DNA of 64,000 bases from Rhizobium sp. TH2 (GTDB lineage: Bacteria; Pseudomonadota; Alphaproteobacteria; Rhizobiales; Rhizobiaceae): contig NZ_CP062231.1 in assembly GCF_024707525.1 (NCBI RefSeq), forward strand, positions 4,777,501 to 4,841,500, in the 5' to 3' direction. The notes beneath the pieces are model-generated. The model saw only the letters and a program-made list of their open reading frames with translations, did no database searches and had not been told where the DNA came from. Position numbers and translations under genes: made by a program. Positions 47,865 to 56,306 of this stretch are shown one piece after another (position 1 is the stretch's first letter; the number at the start of each line of letters is the position of its first letter).

Positions 47865-47939
47865 GTTTATCCTAAAATTTGAATGTCAGGAAAGAATGTC
47901 AAATTCTGGTGGAATTGCAAGTGAGGGGTAAGATTGCCG

Positions 47940-48398
47940 TCAGCGCTTCAACAGCGCGGTCGCTTCGGCGAGCGATCCGGTGAGACGCGTGAAATTCTCC
48001 CTCAGCCGGCGCTCGGTCGCCACCGCCACTTCAGGATATTCCGCCATCATGCGATGAAAGAGGGTGCGGCTGATGCGCAGCACTTCGCTTTCCACCGCAG
48101 CCGTCGCCGTGAAATGGCGCTCGGCATCGGAAATCATCGCGATCTCCGTGAGGATCGAGCCCGGGCCTGCCTCGCCGATGACGCGGTCGCTGCCCGATGG
48201 CAGGTTCCGGGTCAGCCGGATCTGGCCTTGCAGCACGACGAAGGCGGAATCCGCCGCGGCACCCTCGCGAAACAGGACATGGCCGCGCTCCAGCCGGCGT
48301 CGCTCCGCCCCGAAGGCGAGCAGCCTCAAATGCTCGTCCTCCAAGCCGTCGAAGATCGACAGGCCTTTCAGGATTGCGATGTCTTCACGAAGTGCCAT
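47940..48398 (-). CDS. Cyclic-nucleotide-binding domain protein without HTH
   Basis: A 152-aa stand-alone cNMP-binding domain: FDGLEDEHLRLLAFGAERRRLERGHVLFREG and VVLQGQIRLTR, with GPGSILTEIAMISDAERHFTATAAVESEVLRI as the phosphate-binding cassette region. No C-terminal CRP helix-turn-helix is present, so it does not bind DNA by itself. It starts 12 bp after the response regulator gene in the same direction and is probably its operon partner. Confidence 0.82.
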   Translation of the reverse strand: MALREDIAILKGLSIFDGLEDEHLRLLAFGAERRRLERGHVLFREGAAADSAFVVLQGQIRLTRNLPSGSDRVIGEAGPGSILTEIAMISDAERHFTATAAVESEVLRISRTLFHRMMAEYPEVAVATERRLRENFTRLTGSLAEATALLKR

Positions 48399-48410
48399 CC
48401 GGCGCGTGCC

Positions 48411-49094
48411 CTACGGGATGATCTTGTAGCCGCCGTTTTCGGTCACAAGTATCTCGGCGTTGGAGGGATCTTTCTCGATTTTCTGCCGCAGCCGGTAGAC
48501 ATGGGTTTCGAGCGTGTGGGTGGTGACGCCTGAATTATAGCCCCAGACCTCCTCCAGCAGTTCGTCGCGCGTGACCGCCTTCTGGCCGGCACGGAAGAGA
48601 TAGCGGATGATCGCGGCTTCCTTCTCGGTCAGCCGGATCTTCTTGCCGTCGGCCTCGGTGAGAAGCTTCTGCGCCGGTTTGAAGACGTAGGGTCCGACAT
48701 TGAACGTGGCGTCCTCGCTCTGCTCGTACTGACGCAGCTGGGCGCGAATGCGCGCCAGCAGCACGGCGAAGCGGAACGGCTTGGTGACATAGTCATTGGC
48801 GCCCGCCTCGAGCCCGAGGATCGTATCGGCATCGGTATCGTGGCCGGTCAGCATGATGACGGGTGACTTGAAAGCGCCCTTGCGCAGCAACTTCACCGCC
48901 TCGCGGCCATCCATATCAGGCAGGCCGACATCCATGATCAGGAGATCGACCTGAGTGTTGCGGGCAGTCGCAATGCCCTTGCCGGCATTCGGCTCTTCCA
49001 ATACGGAAAATTCCTCATAGAGTCCGAGTTGCTCGACCAGCGTCTCGCGCAGGTCGGCATCGTCATCCACAAGCAGTATGGTGCGGGCTGTCAT
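48411..49094 (-). CDS. OmpR/PhoB-family response regulator
   Basis: A 227-aa two-component regulator. The receiver domain has DDDADLRE (acidic pocket), LLIMDVGLPDMDG with the phospho-acceptor Asp (about 51), MLTGHD and ANDYVTKPF (Lys). The OmpR-type winged helix is RLTEKEAAIIRYLFRAGQ to VTTHTLETHVYRLRQKIE. Close relatives in rhizobia regulate the cell envelope (CenR-like), but I am not sure of orthology. No histidine kinase is adjacent. An L,D-transpeptidase gene is divergent across 131 bp, and the cNMP protein is downstream. Confidence 0.9.
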   Translation of the reverse strand: MTARTILLVDDDADLRETLVEQLGLYEEFSVLEEPNAGKGIATARNTQVDLLIMDVGLPDMDGREAVKLLRKGAFKSPVIMLTGHDTDADTILGLEAGANDYVTKPFRFAVLLARIRAQLRQYEQSEDATFNVGPYVFKPAQKLLTEADGKKIRLTEKEAAIIRYLFRAGQKAVTRDELLEEVWGYNSGVTTHTLETHVYRLRQKIEKDPSNAEILVTENGGYKIIP

Positions 49095-49225
49095 CGTGAC
49101 CGTTCTTCCAAGTTTGGAATTTTTCAATGACTGGTATGCCAGATTTGGTTGTTAAAACAAGCGCGGCATGCGCCCGGGTGCCGTTCCGATACATGTGATC
49201 AACTGCAATTAACACGATGTAGGCC

Positions 49226-49759
49226 ATGACTCGCACCGTTCTCCCCGAAATCATCGTGCGACCGGCCCCCGGCAACCCGCGCCGGGCGATCGTGCAGGCA
49301 GGCGATCTGACATTCCCGGCGGCCCTCGGGCGAGGTGGCCGGACCAGCCGCAAGCGCGAGGGCGATGGCGCGACCCCGATCGCCGATATGCGCCTGCTCT
49401 ACGGTTTCTTCCGCAAGGACCAGGTAAAGGTGCCGCTCGGCACGACGCTGCCGATGACGCCGATCGACAAGACGATGCTGTGGTGCGACGCGCCGCAGGA
49501 CGCCAGTTACAACAGACCGGCACGTGCTCCTTTCAAGCCGAGCCACGAGAAGATGATGCGTGGGGATCATCTCTACGATATCTGCCTTGTCATGGACTGG
49601 AACATGTCCAGCCGCAGCCGCAATCGCGGTTCGGCGATCTTCTTCCATCTGGCCAAGCCGGGCTACCTGCCCACTGAGGGCTGCGTCGCCATCAAGCGCC
49701 GCGACATGCTGCGGTTGCTGCCGTTGGTCGGGCCGGAGACGGTGGTGCGCGTTCTCTAG
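49226..49759 (+). CDS. L,D-transpeptidase (YkuD) family protein
   Basis: A 177-aa protein with a YkuD domain. The catalytic motif is HLAKPGYLPTEGCVAIKRRD (about 140-159) with the Cys nucleophile. GRGGRTSRKREGDGATP near the N-terminus and the RGDHLYDI strand fit the family of small YkuD enzymes (YcfS/ErfK-like, DUF, L,D-Tpase-catalytic). No clear signal peptide is seen, which is odd for an enzyme of periplasmic peptidoglycan; export may occur by another route or the start may be misplaced. Its stop overlaps that of sixA in CTAG. Confidence 0.82.
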   Translation: MTRTVLPEIIVRPAPGNPRRAIVQAGDLTFPAALGRGGRTSRKREGDGATPIADMRLLYGFFRKDQVKVPLGTTLPMTPIDKTMLWCDAPQDASYNRPARAPFKPSHEKMMRGDHLYDICLVMDWNMSSRSRNRGSAIFFHLAKPGYLPTEGCVAIKRRDMLRLLPLVGPETVVRVL

Positions 49760-50268
49760 CCGAGCATTTTCGGCGTCACGAAATGTTCGAGCGCGCAGGA
49801 ATGCGGGCCGAGATCGTCCCAGCTTCCGCCGAATGACAGAACCGCGACGGCTGCCGTCGGGAACTTTTCGCGCAGCCGCGCGCCCGCTTCGCCGCCCTCA
49901 TCCTTCATCAGCAGCATGGCAAGTTGCTCGAAGCCCGGATTGTGGCCGACGACGATCAATGTGCCGACCGCTTTTTTCACCGACTTGATGACAGCGAGTA
50001 TATTCTCGGCCGTCGCTTCATAGATCGCATCGCTATCCTGCTTCTTCACCGGCTTGCCGAATTCGGGGCCCGCGAGCGCCCATGTCTGCTGCGCCCGCCG
50101 TGCTGTCGAAACGAGCGCAAGATCCGGCACAAGCCCGTTCGCGGCAAGCCACGTGCCCATCACGGGGGCTGTCTTGATGCCGCGACCGGCGAGCGGCCGA
50201 TCGTGATCATCGACATCGTGCTCCCACGATGATTTCGCGTGACGAAACAGGATCAGTCGCTTGGGCAT
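49756..50268 (-). CDS. sixA: SixA-type phosphohistidine phosphatase
   Basis: A 170-aa histidine phosphatase. The RHG motif is LFRHAKSSWE with the catalytic His at 10, then RPLAGRGIKTAPVMG, LVSTARRAQQTW and VVGHNPGFEQL with the second His. SixA removes phosphoryl groups from HPt domains or PTS proteins. The ATG at 50268 follows GGAAG. Its TAG and that of the convergent L,D-transpeptidase share the palindrome CTAG (49756-49759). Confidence 0.9.
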   Translation of the reverse strand: MPKRLILFRHAKSSWEHDVDDHDRPLAGRGIKTAPVMGTWLAANGLVPDLALVSTARRAQQTWALAGPEFGKPVKKQDSDAIYEATAENILAVIKSVKKAVGTLIVVGHNPGFEQLAMLLMKDEGGEAGARLREKFPTAAVAVLSFGGSWDDLGPHSCALEHFVTPKMLG

Positions 50269-50450
50269 CGGCGTCTTCCGCATGGTTTCCACAAGGCTAG
50301 CAGTTTTTTGGCCGGCGGACGGTAAAAATCCGGAACGCCACACCCATATTGAGTTTGGACGCCGGGCCTTCCTCCCCTCCTCCCCTGCCCGTGCGTCCCT
50401 CCCATTCCCATGCGCAACGGTTGCGCCTTTCAGACACACTGGAGATATCC

Positions 50451-51281
50451 ATGTCCGACCAACCGCATATTCAGTTCCATGACGGCCGTTCAATCCCGCA
50501 AGTGGGCCTCGGCGTCTGGCAGACCCCGAACGAGACGGCGATCACCGCCGTCGATGCCGCGCTCAAGGCCGGTTACCGGCATGTCGATACCGCCGCGATC
50601 TACAACAACGAGCAGGGTGTCGGCGAAGGCATTCGCAAGTCGGGCGTCGACCGCAAGGATATCTACCTCACCACCAAGCTGTGGAACGACGACCAGGGCT
50701 TCGACTCGACGCTCCGCGCCTTCGACAAGAGCTTGCAGAGGCTCGGCACCGACTATGTCGATCTCTACCTGATTCATTGGCCCTCGCCGAAGCGCAACAA
50801 ATACCGCGACACATGGAAGGCTTTCGTGCGGCTGCAGGAAGAAGGCCGCGCGCGATCGATCGGTGTCTCAAACTTCGGCGCTGAGCACCTCGAAGCCATT
50901 ATCGGCGACACTGGCGTGACCCCGGTGCTCAATCAGGTCGAACTGCATCCGGATTTCCAGCAGAAGGAATTGCGCGCTGCCCATAAGCGGTTCGGCATCC
51001 AAACCGAAAGCTGGAGCCCGCTCGGCCAGGGCATACTCCTGGCGAATGAAACCGTCGGTGAAGTCGCCCGCAAGCTCGGCAGGACGCCAGCGCAGGTGAT
51101 CATTCGCTGGCATATCCAGCACGGCCTGGTGGTTATCCCGAAATCGGTGACGCCGAGCCGCATCGTCGAGAATTTCCAGGTCTTCGACTTCGAACTGGAT
51201 GCCAGCGATCTCAAGGCACTCGACAGCCTGGACGATGCCGGCGGGCGCATCGGCCCGAACCCCGCAACGGCAGGGTTCTGA
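50451..51281 (+). CDS. Aldo/keto reductase
   Basis: A 276-aa NADPH-dependent reductase of the AKR5-like group (2,5-diketo-D-gluconate reductase type). The tetrad is visible: Asp and Tyr in VDTAAIYNNEQGVG, Lys in LTTKLWNDD, and His in LIHWPSP. The NADPH phosphate is bound by VIPKSVTPSRI. The ATG has GGAGATATCC upstream. The true aldehyde or keto-sugar substrate is unknown. It stands alone and converges with a methyltransferase gene. Confidence 0.93.
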   Translation: MSDQPHIQFHDGRSIPQVGLGVWQTPNETAITAVDAALKAGYRHVDTAAIYNNEQGVGEGIRKSGVDRKDIYLTTKLWNDDQGFDSTLRAFDKSLQRLGTDYVDLYLIHWPSPKRNKYRDTWKAFVRLQEEGRARSIGVSNFGAEHLEAIIGDTGVTPVLNQVELHPDFQQKELRAAHKRFGIQTESWSPLGQGILLANETVGEVARKLGRTPAQVIIRWHIQHGLVVIPKSVTPSRIVENFQVFDFELDASDLKALDSLDDAGGRIGPNPATAGF

Positions 51282-51318
51282 CCATTCCCGGCCGGACGCG
51301 CTACTTGCGCTCGGCCGG

Positions 51319-52128
51319 CTATCGCGTCGCCGTGATGACATGCGCACGAATCCGGCCTTCGATCGGGCCGTGGCCGAACTGTTCGGCCAGGGCGGAGGCG
51401 ACGGCTTCCGTAATCGATTGCAGCTCGCCGGGTGCGCGCGCCTCGATCTCGTTCCGGAAAGGATTGCCCTGGCAATAGCCGGTCGCCGCGTCGAGCGCGG
51501 AATTGGCGCGGCTCACCTTGTCGACGGTCTCGACCGAAACCTTGGAGAAACCCGCCTCCCTGACGGCTGCGGCTATCGCATCGACATCATGGTAGCCGTG
51601 CGGCGTCCGCTCCATGAATTTCGGCGGGTCGTCGGAAAAGCGTGCGGCGAGGGCGGCATTGACGACCGTTATGAATTCGTTGGTCGATATCCGGTCCCAG
51701 ACGGAGAATATATAGGCGCCGCTGGGGCGCAGCACCCGGAACGCCTCGCGATAGCCCTGATGCTTGTCCGGAAAGAACATCACCCCGAATTGGCAGACTA
51801 CCGTATCGAAACTCTTGTCTTCGAAGGGAAGCGCCAGCGCGTCGGCTTGCCGGAAGGTGACCTTGCCCTGTCCGCGCTGAAGTTCGGCAGCGGTATCCAG
51901 CATCGGCTGGTTGAGGTCGGTGGCAACGATCTCGGTTTCGGGAAGTTTCTCGGCGATCGCCCTGGTCACGACGCCAGTGCCTGCCGCCATTTCGAGGACC
52001 CTGCCCGGTCGAAGGACCGCCAGCCGGCCCGCAAGGTCCTGCGCATAGGGGTCGAAAATCATGGGGACCATGTAGCGTTGATAAATCGCGGGGATGTTGC
52101 CCGCAAAGACCTTGTCTGCTCCAGTCAT
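51319..52128 (-). CDS. Class I SAM-dependent methyltransferase (UbiE-like)
   Basis: A 269-aa enzyme. Motif I is GRVLEMAAGTGVVTRAIA (about 45-62), post-I VATDLNQPMLD, and motif II/III FDTVVCQFGVMFFPD and RPSGAYIFSVWD. The start at 52128 has GGGAGG upstream. The extension after the Rossmann core, with GYHDVDAIAAAVREAGF, is common in small-molecule methyltransferases. The substrate is not predictable. Confidence 0.85.
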   Translation of the reverse strand: MTGADKVFAGNIPAIYQRYMVPMIFDPYAQDLAGRLAVLRPGRVLEMAAGTGVVTRAIAEKLPETEIVATDLNQPMLDTAAELQRGQGKVTFRQADALALPFEDKSFDTVVCQFGVMFFPDKHQGYREAFRVLRPSGAYIFSVWDRISTNEFITVVNAALAARFSDDPPKFMERTPHGYHDVDAIAAAVREAGFSKVSVETVDKVSRANSALDAATGYCQGNPFRNEIEARAPGELQSITEAVASALAEQFGHGPIEGRIRAHVITATR

Positions 52129-52286
52129 GACCGCCTCCCGCTGTCGGAACATCCAGCGTATCGCAAGCGCCCGGCGGACAGCAAGCTCAATGCGAAGTAA
52201 GGGCTCGTTAGCCACATTTCGCAACGCTTACTGACACTGGCGACCAACAGGCGGAATATGACCTTCCGCGAATGGAGGTGGGTGTC

Positions 52287-52532
52287 ATGAACACAACAGC
52301 CTGGAAGCCCGCGATCACCGTAGAAGATAGCGAGACCGGAACCCGGCGGACGGTGAGAACCGTGCGGCAGGCGCAGACGGTGCTGCACCGCAATTGGCCC
52401 GACACGTCAGGCAGCCGCTACCGGCTGGCCGAGACGACTTGCGAGGACGCATTGCACGGCGAGGCGGCACCGGATGATGCCCGCAAGGCCTTCATCGCCG
52501 CTGCGATCGAGGCACACCTGCATCTGAGCTGA
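52287..52532 (+). CDS. DUF982 domain protein
   Basis: An 81-aa protein that fits DUF982: WKPAITVEDSETGTRRTVRTV, AQTVLHRNWPDTSGSRYRLA, CEDALHGEAAPDDARKAFIAAAIEAH. This family is almost confined to Hyphomicrobiales and is often multi-copy. Function unknown. GGAGGTGGGTGTC precedes the ATG. It shares a terminator with leuC. Confidence 0.85.
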   Translation: MNTTAWKPAITVEDSETGTRRTVRTVRQAQTVLHRNWPDTSGSRYRLAETTCEDALHGEAAPDDARKAFIAAAIEAHLHLS

Positions 52533-52540
52533 GAAAGAAG

Positions 52541-52562
52541 AAAGCCGCCCGGGGGCGGCTTT
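52541..52562. terminator. Bidirectional terminator between DUF982 gene and leuC
   Basis: AAAGCCGCC (52541-52549) and GGCGGCTTT (52554-52562) form a 9-bp stem with a CGGG loop. T-rich tracts follow on the minus strand (TTTCTTCTTTCTC) and, weaker, on the plus strand. Confidence 0.8.
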
Positions 52563-52571
52563 CGGAAAGTC

Positions 52572-53981
52572 TTACTGCCAGTCGCGGATATCGACGAAGT
52601 GTCCGGCAATCGCCGCTGCCGCCGCCATGGCGGGCGAGACGAGATGTGTGCGGCCCTTGAAGCCCTGGCGGCCCTCGAAATTGCGGTTCGAGGTCGAGGC
52701 GCAGCGCTCGCCCGGCTTCAGCCGATCGTCGTTCATCGCAAGGCACATGGAGCAGCCCGGCTCGCGCCATTCGAAACCGGCGGCGAGGAAAATCTTGTCC
52801 AGGCCCTCGGCCTCCGCCTGCTCCTTGACGAGACCGGAACCCGGCACGATCATGGCGTTGACGGTCGAGGCAACGGTCTTGCCTTCGACGACCTTGGCGA
52901 CTTCGCGCAGATCCTCGATGCGGCCATTGGTGCAGGAACCGATAAAGACGCGATCGAGCGTGATATCGGTGATCGGCGTGCCGGGCTTGAGGCCCATATA
53001 ATCGAGCGCGCGCCACTTGGATGTCCGCTTGTTCTCGTCAGTGATTTCGTCCGGGTTCGGCACGACGCCCTGAACCGAGATAACATCCTCCGGTGACGAA
53101 CCCCAGGACACGATCGGCGGCAGTTCTGCGGCATTGAGCACGACGACGCGATCGTAATGCGCGCCTTCATCCGTATGCAGCGTCTTCCAGTATTCGATCG
53201 CCTGTTCGAGCTGGGCGCCAACAGGCGCGCGTGGACGGCCCTTGATATATTCGAAGGTCTTCTCGTCGGGCGCGATGAGGCCGGCGCGGGCGCCGCCTTC
53301 GATCGTCATGTTGCAGACGGTCATGCGGCCTTCCATGGAAAGCGCGCGGATCGCCTCGCCGGCAAATTCGATAACGCTGCCAGTGCCGCCGGCGGTGCCG
53401 ATCTCGCCGATGATGGCGAGGATGATATCCTTGGCGGTGACATGCGGCGGCAGTTGGCCGTCGACACGCACCAGCATGTTCTTGGCCTTCTTCTGGATCA
53501 GCGTCTGGGTGGCGAGCACATGCTCGACCTCCGACGTGCCGATGCCATGCGCCAGCGCGCCGAAAGCGCCATGCGTCGAGGTGTGGCTGTCGCCGCAGAC
53601 GATGGTCATGCCGGGCAGGGTGAAGCCCTGCTCGGGACCGACGATGTGGACGATACCCTGACGCTTGTCGTGCTCGGAATAATATTCGACGCCGAACTCG
53701 GCCGCGTTGGTGGCGAGCGCCTCGACCTGGATGCGGCTTTCCTCGTTCTTGATGCCTTCGTAGCGATCGAGCGTGGTCGGCACGTTATGGTCGACGACAG
53801 CGAGCGTCTTTTCGGGCGCACGCACCTTGCGGTGGGTCATGCGGAGGCCTTCGAACGCCTGCGGGCTGGTCACTTCGTGGACCAGGTGGCGATCGATGTA
53901 GAGGAGACAGGTACCATCGTCCTGCTGATCGACGACGTGATCGTCCCAGATCTTGTCATAAAGGGTGCGGGGTGCGCTCAT
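52572..53981 (-). CDS. leuC: 3-isopropylmalate dehydratase large subunit
   Basis: A 469-aa aconitase-fold subunit of isopropylmalate isomerase (leucine synthesis). The [4Fe-4S] ligands are in GSCTNGR and [11 protein letters not shown], and [14 protein letters not shown] is the substrate loop. The small subunit gene leuD lies 9 kb away at 63190 on the other strand, so the two halves of the enzyme are not in one operon here. The region upstream has a candidate leader ORF and a hairpin. Confidence 0.98.
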   Translation of the reverse strand: MSAPRTLYDKIWDDHVVDQQDDGTCLLYIDRHLVHEVTSPQAFEGLRMTHRKVRAPEKTLAVVDHNVPTTLDRYEGIKNEESRIQVEALATNAAEFGVEYYSEHDKRQGIVHIVGPEQGFTLPGMTIVCGDSHTSTHGAFGALAHGIGTSEVEHVLATQTLIQKKAKNMLVRVDGQLPPHVTAKDIILAIIGEIGTAGGTGSVIEFAGEAIRALSMEGRMTVCNMTIEGGARAGLIAPDEKTFEYIKGRPRAPVGAQLEQAIEYWKTLHTDEGAHYDRVVVLNAAELPPIVSWGSSPEDVISVQGVVPNPDEITDENKRTSKWRALDYMGLKPGTPITDITLDRVFIGSCTNGRIEDLREVAKVVEGKTVASTVNAMIVPGSGLVKEQAEAEGLDKIFLAAGFEWREPGCSMCLAMNDDRLKPGERCASTSNRNFEGRQGFKGRTHLVSPAMAAAAAIAGHFVDIRDWQ

Positions 53982-54010
53982 TGGATTTCACCATATATCT
54001 GAAAATGCGA

Positions 54011-54038
54011 GGGAAAACGAATTGCGGCGGATGCCGCC
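54011..54038 (-). promoter_or_regulatory. Possible attenuator hairpin upstream of leuC
   Basis: On the minus strand GGCGG-CAT-CCGCC (54026-54038) is followed by GCAATTCGTTTTCC. It lies between the small ORF at 54048-54155 and the leuC start. The stem is short, so an attenuation role is only a suggestion. Confidence 0.3.
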
Positions 54039-54047
54039 AACGGCACG

Positions 54048-54155
54048 TCAGAGAATGTGCGCGGTCGCGAGGCCAGAGAGCTCGGCGAAAAAGCGTGCCG
54101 GCAGGCGCTTGCGATCCTGCAGCACGAAAACCAGCTTTTTCCCAGTGTTTTCCAT
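54048..54155 (-). CDS. Candidate 35-aa leader or small protein upstream of leuC
   Basis: An ORF of 35 codons: MENTGKKLVFVLQDRKRLPA at the start, then RFFAELSGLATAHIL. A second ATG one codon earlier (54158) is in frame. Codon choice resembles that of true genes in the window, and six of 35 residues are leucine. It ends 67 bp before the leuC ATG. No strong ribosome-binding site is seen. It may be a leucine-responsive leader peptide or a small basic protein; there are no tandem Leu codons as in classic leuL. Confidence 0.35.
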   Translation of the reverse strand: MENTGKKLVFVLQDRKRLPARFFAELSGLATAHIL

Positions 54156-54248
54156 CATGGCAGGGCGAATAGCACTTTTCAGCTACGACGGCAATGGTTT
54201 GAGACCAGACGTATTTAGGCAGCCGCACAATGGATTTCTAGAACGCCA

Positions 54249-54842
54249 TCAATTCCGACGGTAAATCCAGAGCTGCGCGGGTGGTATGTTGCGCACGACA
54301 AAATCGAAATGCGTGATCGAGTAGAGATCGGGCATAGCCGGCAACGGCGACAGCGGGCCATGGGTGATCTGGACGACTGGTCTTCCGCGTGGAATGCGCG
54401 ACAGCAGGTTCTTCATCAAGTCGATGCGGCGGTCCAATGGAAAGCTTAGCATGGGCACCGCTGAGATGACGCAGTCGAATGTCTCCGCACGGCGATCGGC
54501 GAGTACGTTGTCGAGCTCGAAGACATCGCCATTGCGCACATCGACCTCGGGGAACCGCGCCCGAAGCAGGTCATAGAAATGCGGCGCGTATTCGATCGAG
54601 ACGATGTTCTGTGGTGCTATGCCGCGTTCGAGTATGGCCTTGGTGATGACGCCGGTGCCAGCACCGAGTTCGAGCACGGGCAAGCCCGATTGAGGGTCGA
54701 TCACATCGGTCATGCGCCGCGCCGTTACCGAAGAGGTCGGCAATAGCGCGCCCACCCCCTTCTTGTCCCGCTGCCAACCCTTGAAGAATCTGATCTCCTC
54801 GTCGAACTTCCGCTCCAGACGCTGCCTCAACCCCATTGTCAT
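54249..54842 (-). CDS. pmtA: Phosphatidylethanolamine N-methyltransferase PmtA
   Basis: A protein of about 197 aa very like the rhizobial PmtA, which methylates phosphatidylethanolamine three times to phosphatidylcholine at the inner membrane. Motifs: KFDEEIRFFKGW, LLPTSSVTARRM, LPVLELGAGTGVITKAI (SAM motif I), VVQITHGPLSPL and FVVRNIPPAQLWIYRR at the end. GAGGAGG lies just upstream; ATG at 54842 or at 54836 may be the start. It is a single gene. Confidence 0.92.
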   Translation of the reverse strand: MTMGLRQRLERKFDEEIRFFKGWQRDKKGVGALLPTSSVTARRMTDVIDPQSGLPVLELGAGTGVITKAILERGIAPQNIVSIEYAPHFYDLLRARFPEVDVRNGDVFELDNVLADRRAETFDCVISAVPMLSFPLDRRIDLMKNLLSRIPRGRPVVQITHGPLSPLPAMPDLYSITHFDFVVRNIPPAQLWIYRRN

Positions 54843-55049
54843 CAACCCTCCTCAATTGCTGCTGAACCGCACGACGCAACGCGGCTGTACTCAAATGCCG
54901 AGGTCACCGGCCGGGTTCCATCGCGCTGCGAATGACTGTCTTCTTTTTGCGACAATTACAAGCCGCTTTGCGCCATTTCGGTTCGCACGGCCACTTCCCC
55001 CGTGCTGGGCGGGTGACAAAATTCGGTGATACCGGGAAAATAGGAGGGC

Positions 55050-55286
55050 TTAGGCTGCCGGCGCTTGGGCTTGTGGCCTATTGACCTGCTTCGAAGCTTC
55101 CATCACCAGAGGCAGCAGGCCCTCACCGCCATTATCGACGATCTCGAAGAACTGGCGCCGCATGCGCGGTTCCCAGAACTTGTTGATGTGGTTCGACACG
55201 CCGGGAACGCGCGTGGCCTCGGGCTGCGACAGGAAGAAGGTCGCGATCTGGTTCGCCATCCGGACGATCTTGTCGTTATGCTGCAT
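55050..55286 (-). CDS. fdsD: Formate dehydrogenase delta subunit
   Basis: A 78-aa protein matching the small FdsD subunit: KIVRMANQIATFFLSQPEA, HINKFWEPRMRRQFFEIVD and a Pro/Ala-rich tail. FdsD is needed for assembly of the soluble NAD-dependent formate dehydrogenase. The start overlaps the end of fdhD by 11 bp, and it is the last gene of the operon. The 206 bp to pmtA hold no gene. Confidence 0.93.
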   Translation of the reverse strand: MQHNDKIVRMANQIATFFLSQPEATRVPGVSNHINKFWEPRMRRQFFEIVDNGGEGLLPLVMEASKQVNRPQAQAPAA

Positions 55287-56103
55287 TCGCCTCTGCCCCT
55301 ATCTTTACCCGGTCCGCGCCGGTGAAAATCTCGAAATCCTCGCCACGTGCCAGGGCCACCAGCGTCATGCCGGCACGCGTCGCCATGTCGATCGCCAGCG
55401 CCGTCGGCGCCGATATGCCGATCAGCATACCGCTGCCGAGCTTGGCGGTCTTCTGAATCAGTTCGACCGAAAGCCGCGAGGTCATGATCACGGCGCCATC
55501 GGAGCCAGAAATTCCATTACGCGCCAGATGCCCGATCAGCTTGTCGAGCGCATTGTGCCGGCCGACATCCTCACGCACGGCGACCATGCCGCGTCCGGGA
55601 ATATAAAAGCCCGCCGCATGAACGGCACGGGTCTCGGCATTGAGCGGCTGGTTGGCGGAGAGAGCCGCCATCGCATCGGATATATTGCCGGCGGTCAATT
55701 GCAGCGCGATCCCTGAAACATCCGCGGCAGGCTTTAGCGCCTCCTCGATCGATTCCACGCCGCACAATCCGCAGCCTACCGGCCCGGCCTTGGCCCGGCG
55801 ACGGACGCGGAGCGCGCGATCGACATCATCCTTGACGCTGATCTGCAGATCTATGCCGCCGGAGGCGGATTCGACCTCAACACCGATCACCTCGTCCAAG
55901 CTCTCGATAATACCTTCGGACAGCGAGAAACCGACGGCGAAGTCCTCGAGATCGGCGGGCGTCGCCATCATCACGGCTTCGGTCGAGCCGCCATAGGAGA
56001 GCGCGATGGCGGATTCTTCGGCCACCGTGCGATGGCCGTTGGAGAGCACGGCATTGCGGAAGATGGTTTCGGGGACGCGGTGGGAGGTGGGCGTTTCAGC
56101 CAT
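55276..56103 (-). CDS. fdhD: Sulfurtransferase FdhD (FdsC)
   Basis: A 275-aa protein that carries sulfur from a cysteine desulfurase to the bis-MGD cofactor of formate dehydrogenase. The loop CGLCGVESIEEAL (about 113-125) has the conserved CxxC. The N-terminal part VAEESAIALSYGG and the C-terminal GVSAP-like fold match FdhD. It lies after fdsA, with a palindromic element in the 203-bp gap, and overlaps fdsD. Confidence 0.95.
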   Translation of the reverse strand: MAETPTSHRVPETIFRNAVLSNGHRTVAEESAIALSYGGSTEAVMMATPADLEDFAVGFSLSEGIIESLDEVIGVEVESASGGIDLQISVKDDVDRALRVRRRAKAGPVGCGLCGVESIEEALKPAADVSGIALQLTAGNISDAMAALSANQPLNAETRAVHAAGFYIPGRGMVAVREDVGRHNALDKLIGHLARNGISGSDGAVIMTSRLSVELIQKTAKLGSGMLIGISAPTALAIDMATRAGMTLVALARGEDFEIFTGADRVKIGAEANAA

Positions 56104-56104
56104 T

Positions 56105-56288
56105 GGCACCCCCCTCTGTCCTGCCGGACATCTCCCCCTCAAGGGGGGAGATTACTTGGAGCACGCTTGCCGGCCATCTCGACCAACCGTTGCTCAGCAT
56201 CCGACGAAAATTTGAAGCGAGGCTAGAACCCCCAGCCAATCTCCCTCCTTGAGGGGGAGATGCCCGGCAGGGCAGAGGGGGGTATGCC
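56105..56288. repeat. Palindromic intergenic element, type D, inside the fds operon
   Basis: A 184-bp element with inverted arms GGCA…CCCCCCTCTG…CCTGCCGG…CATCTCCCCCTCAA on the left and the matching complement on the right. It separates the fdsA stop (56307) from the fdhD start (56103). As RNA it would form one long hairpin within the operon transcript. Confidence 0.8.
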
Positions 56289-56306
56289 ACGCTCACGCTC
56301 AAATCC

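Noticed and set aside
53982..54248. 90-aa minus-strand and 99-aa plus-strand ORFs upstream of leuC
   Set aside because: Both look random; only the 35-aa ORF in another frame has gene-like codon use.
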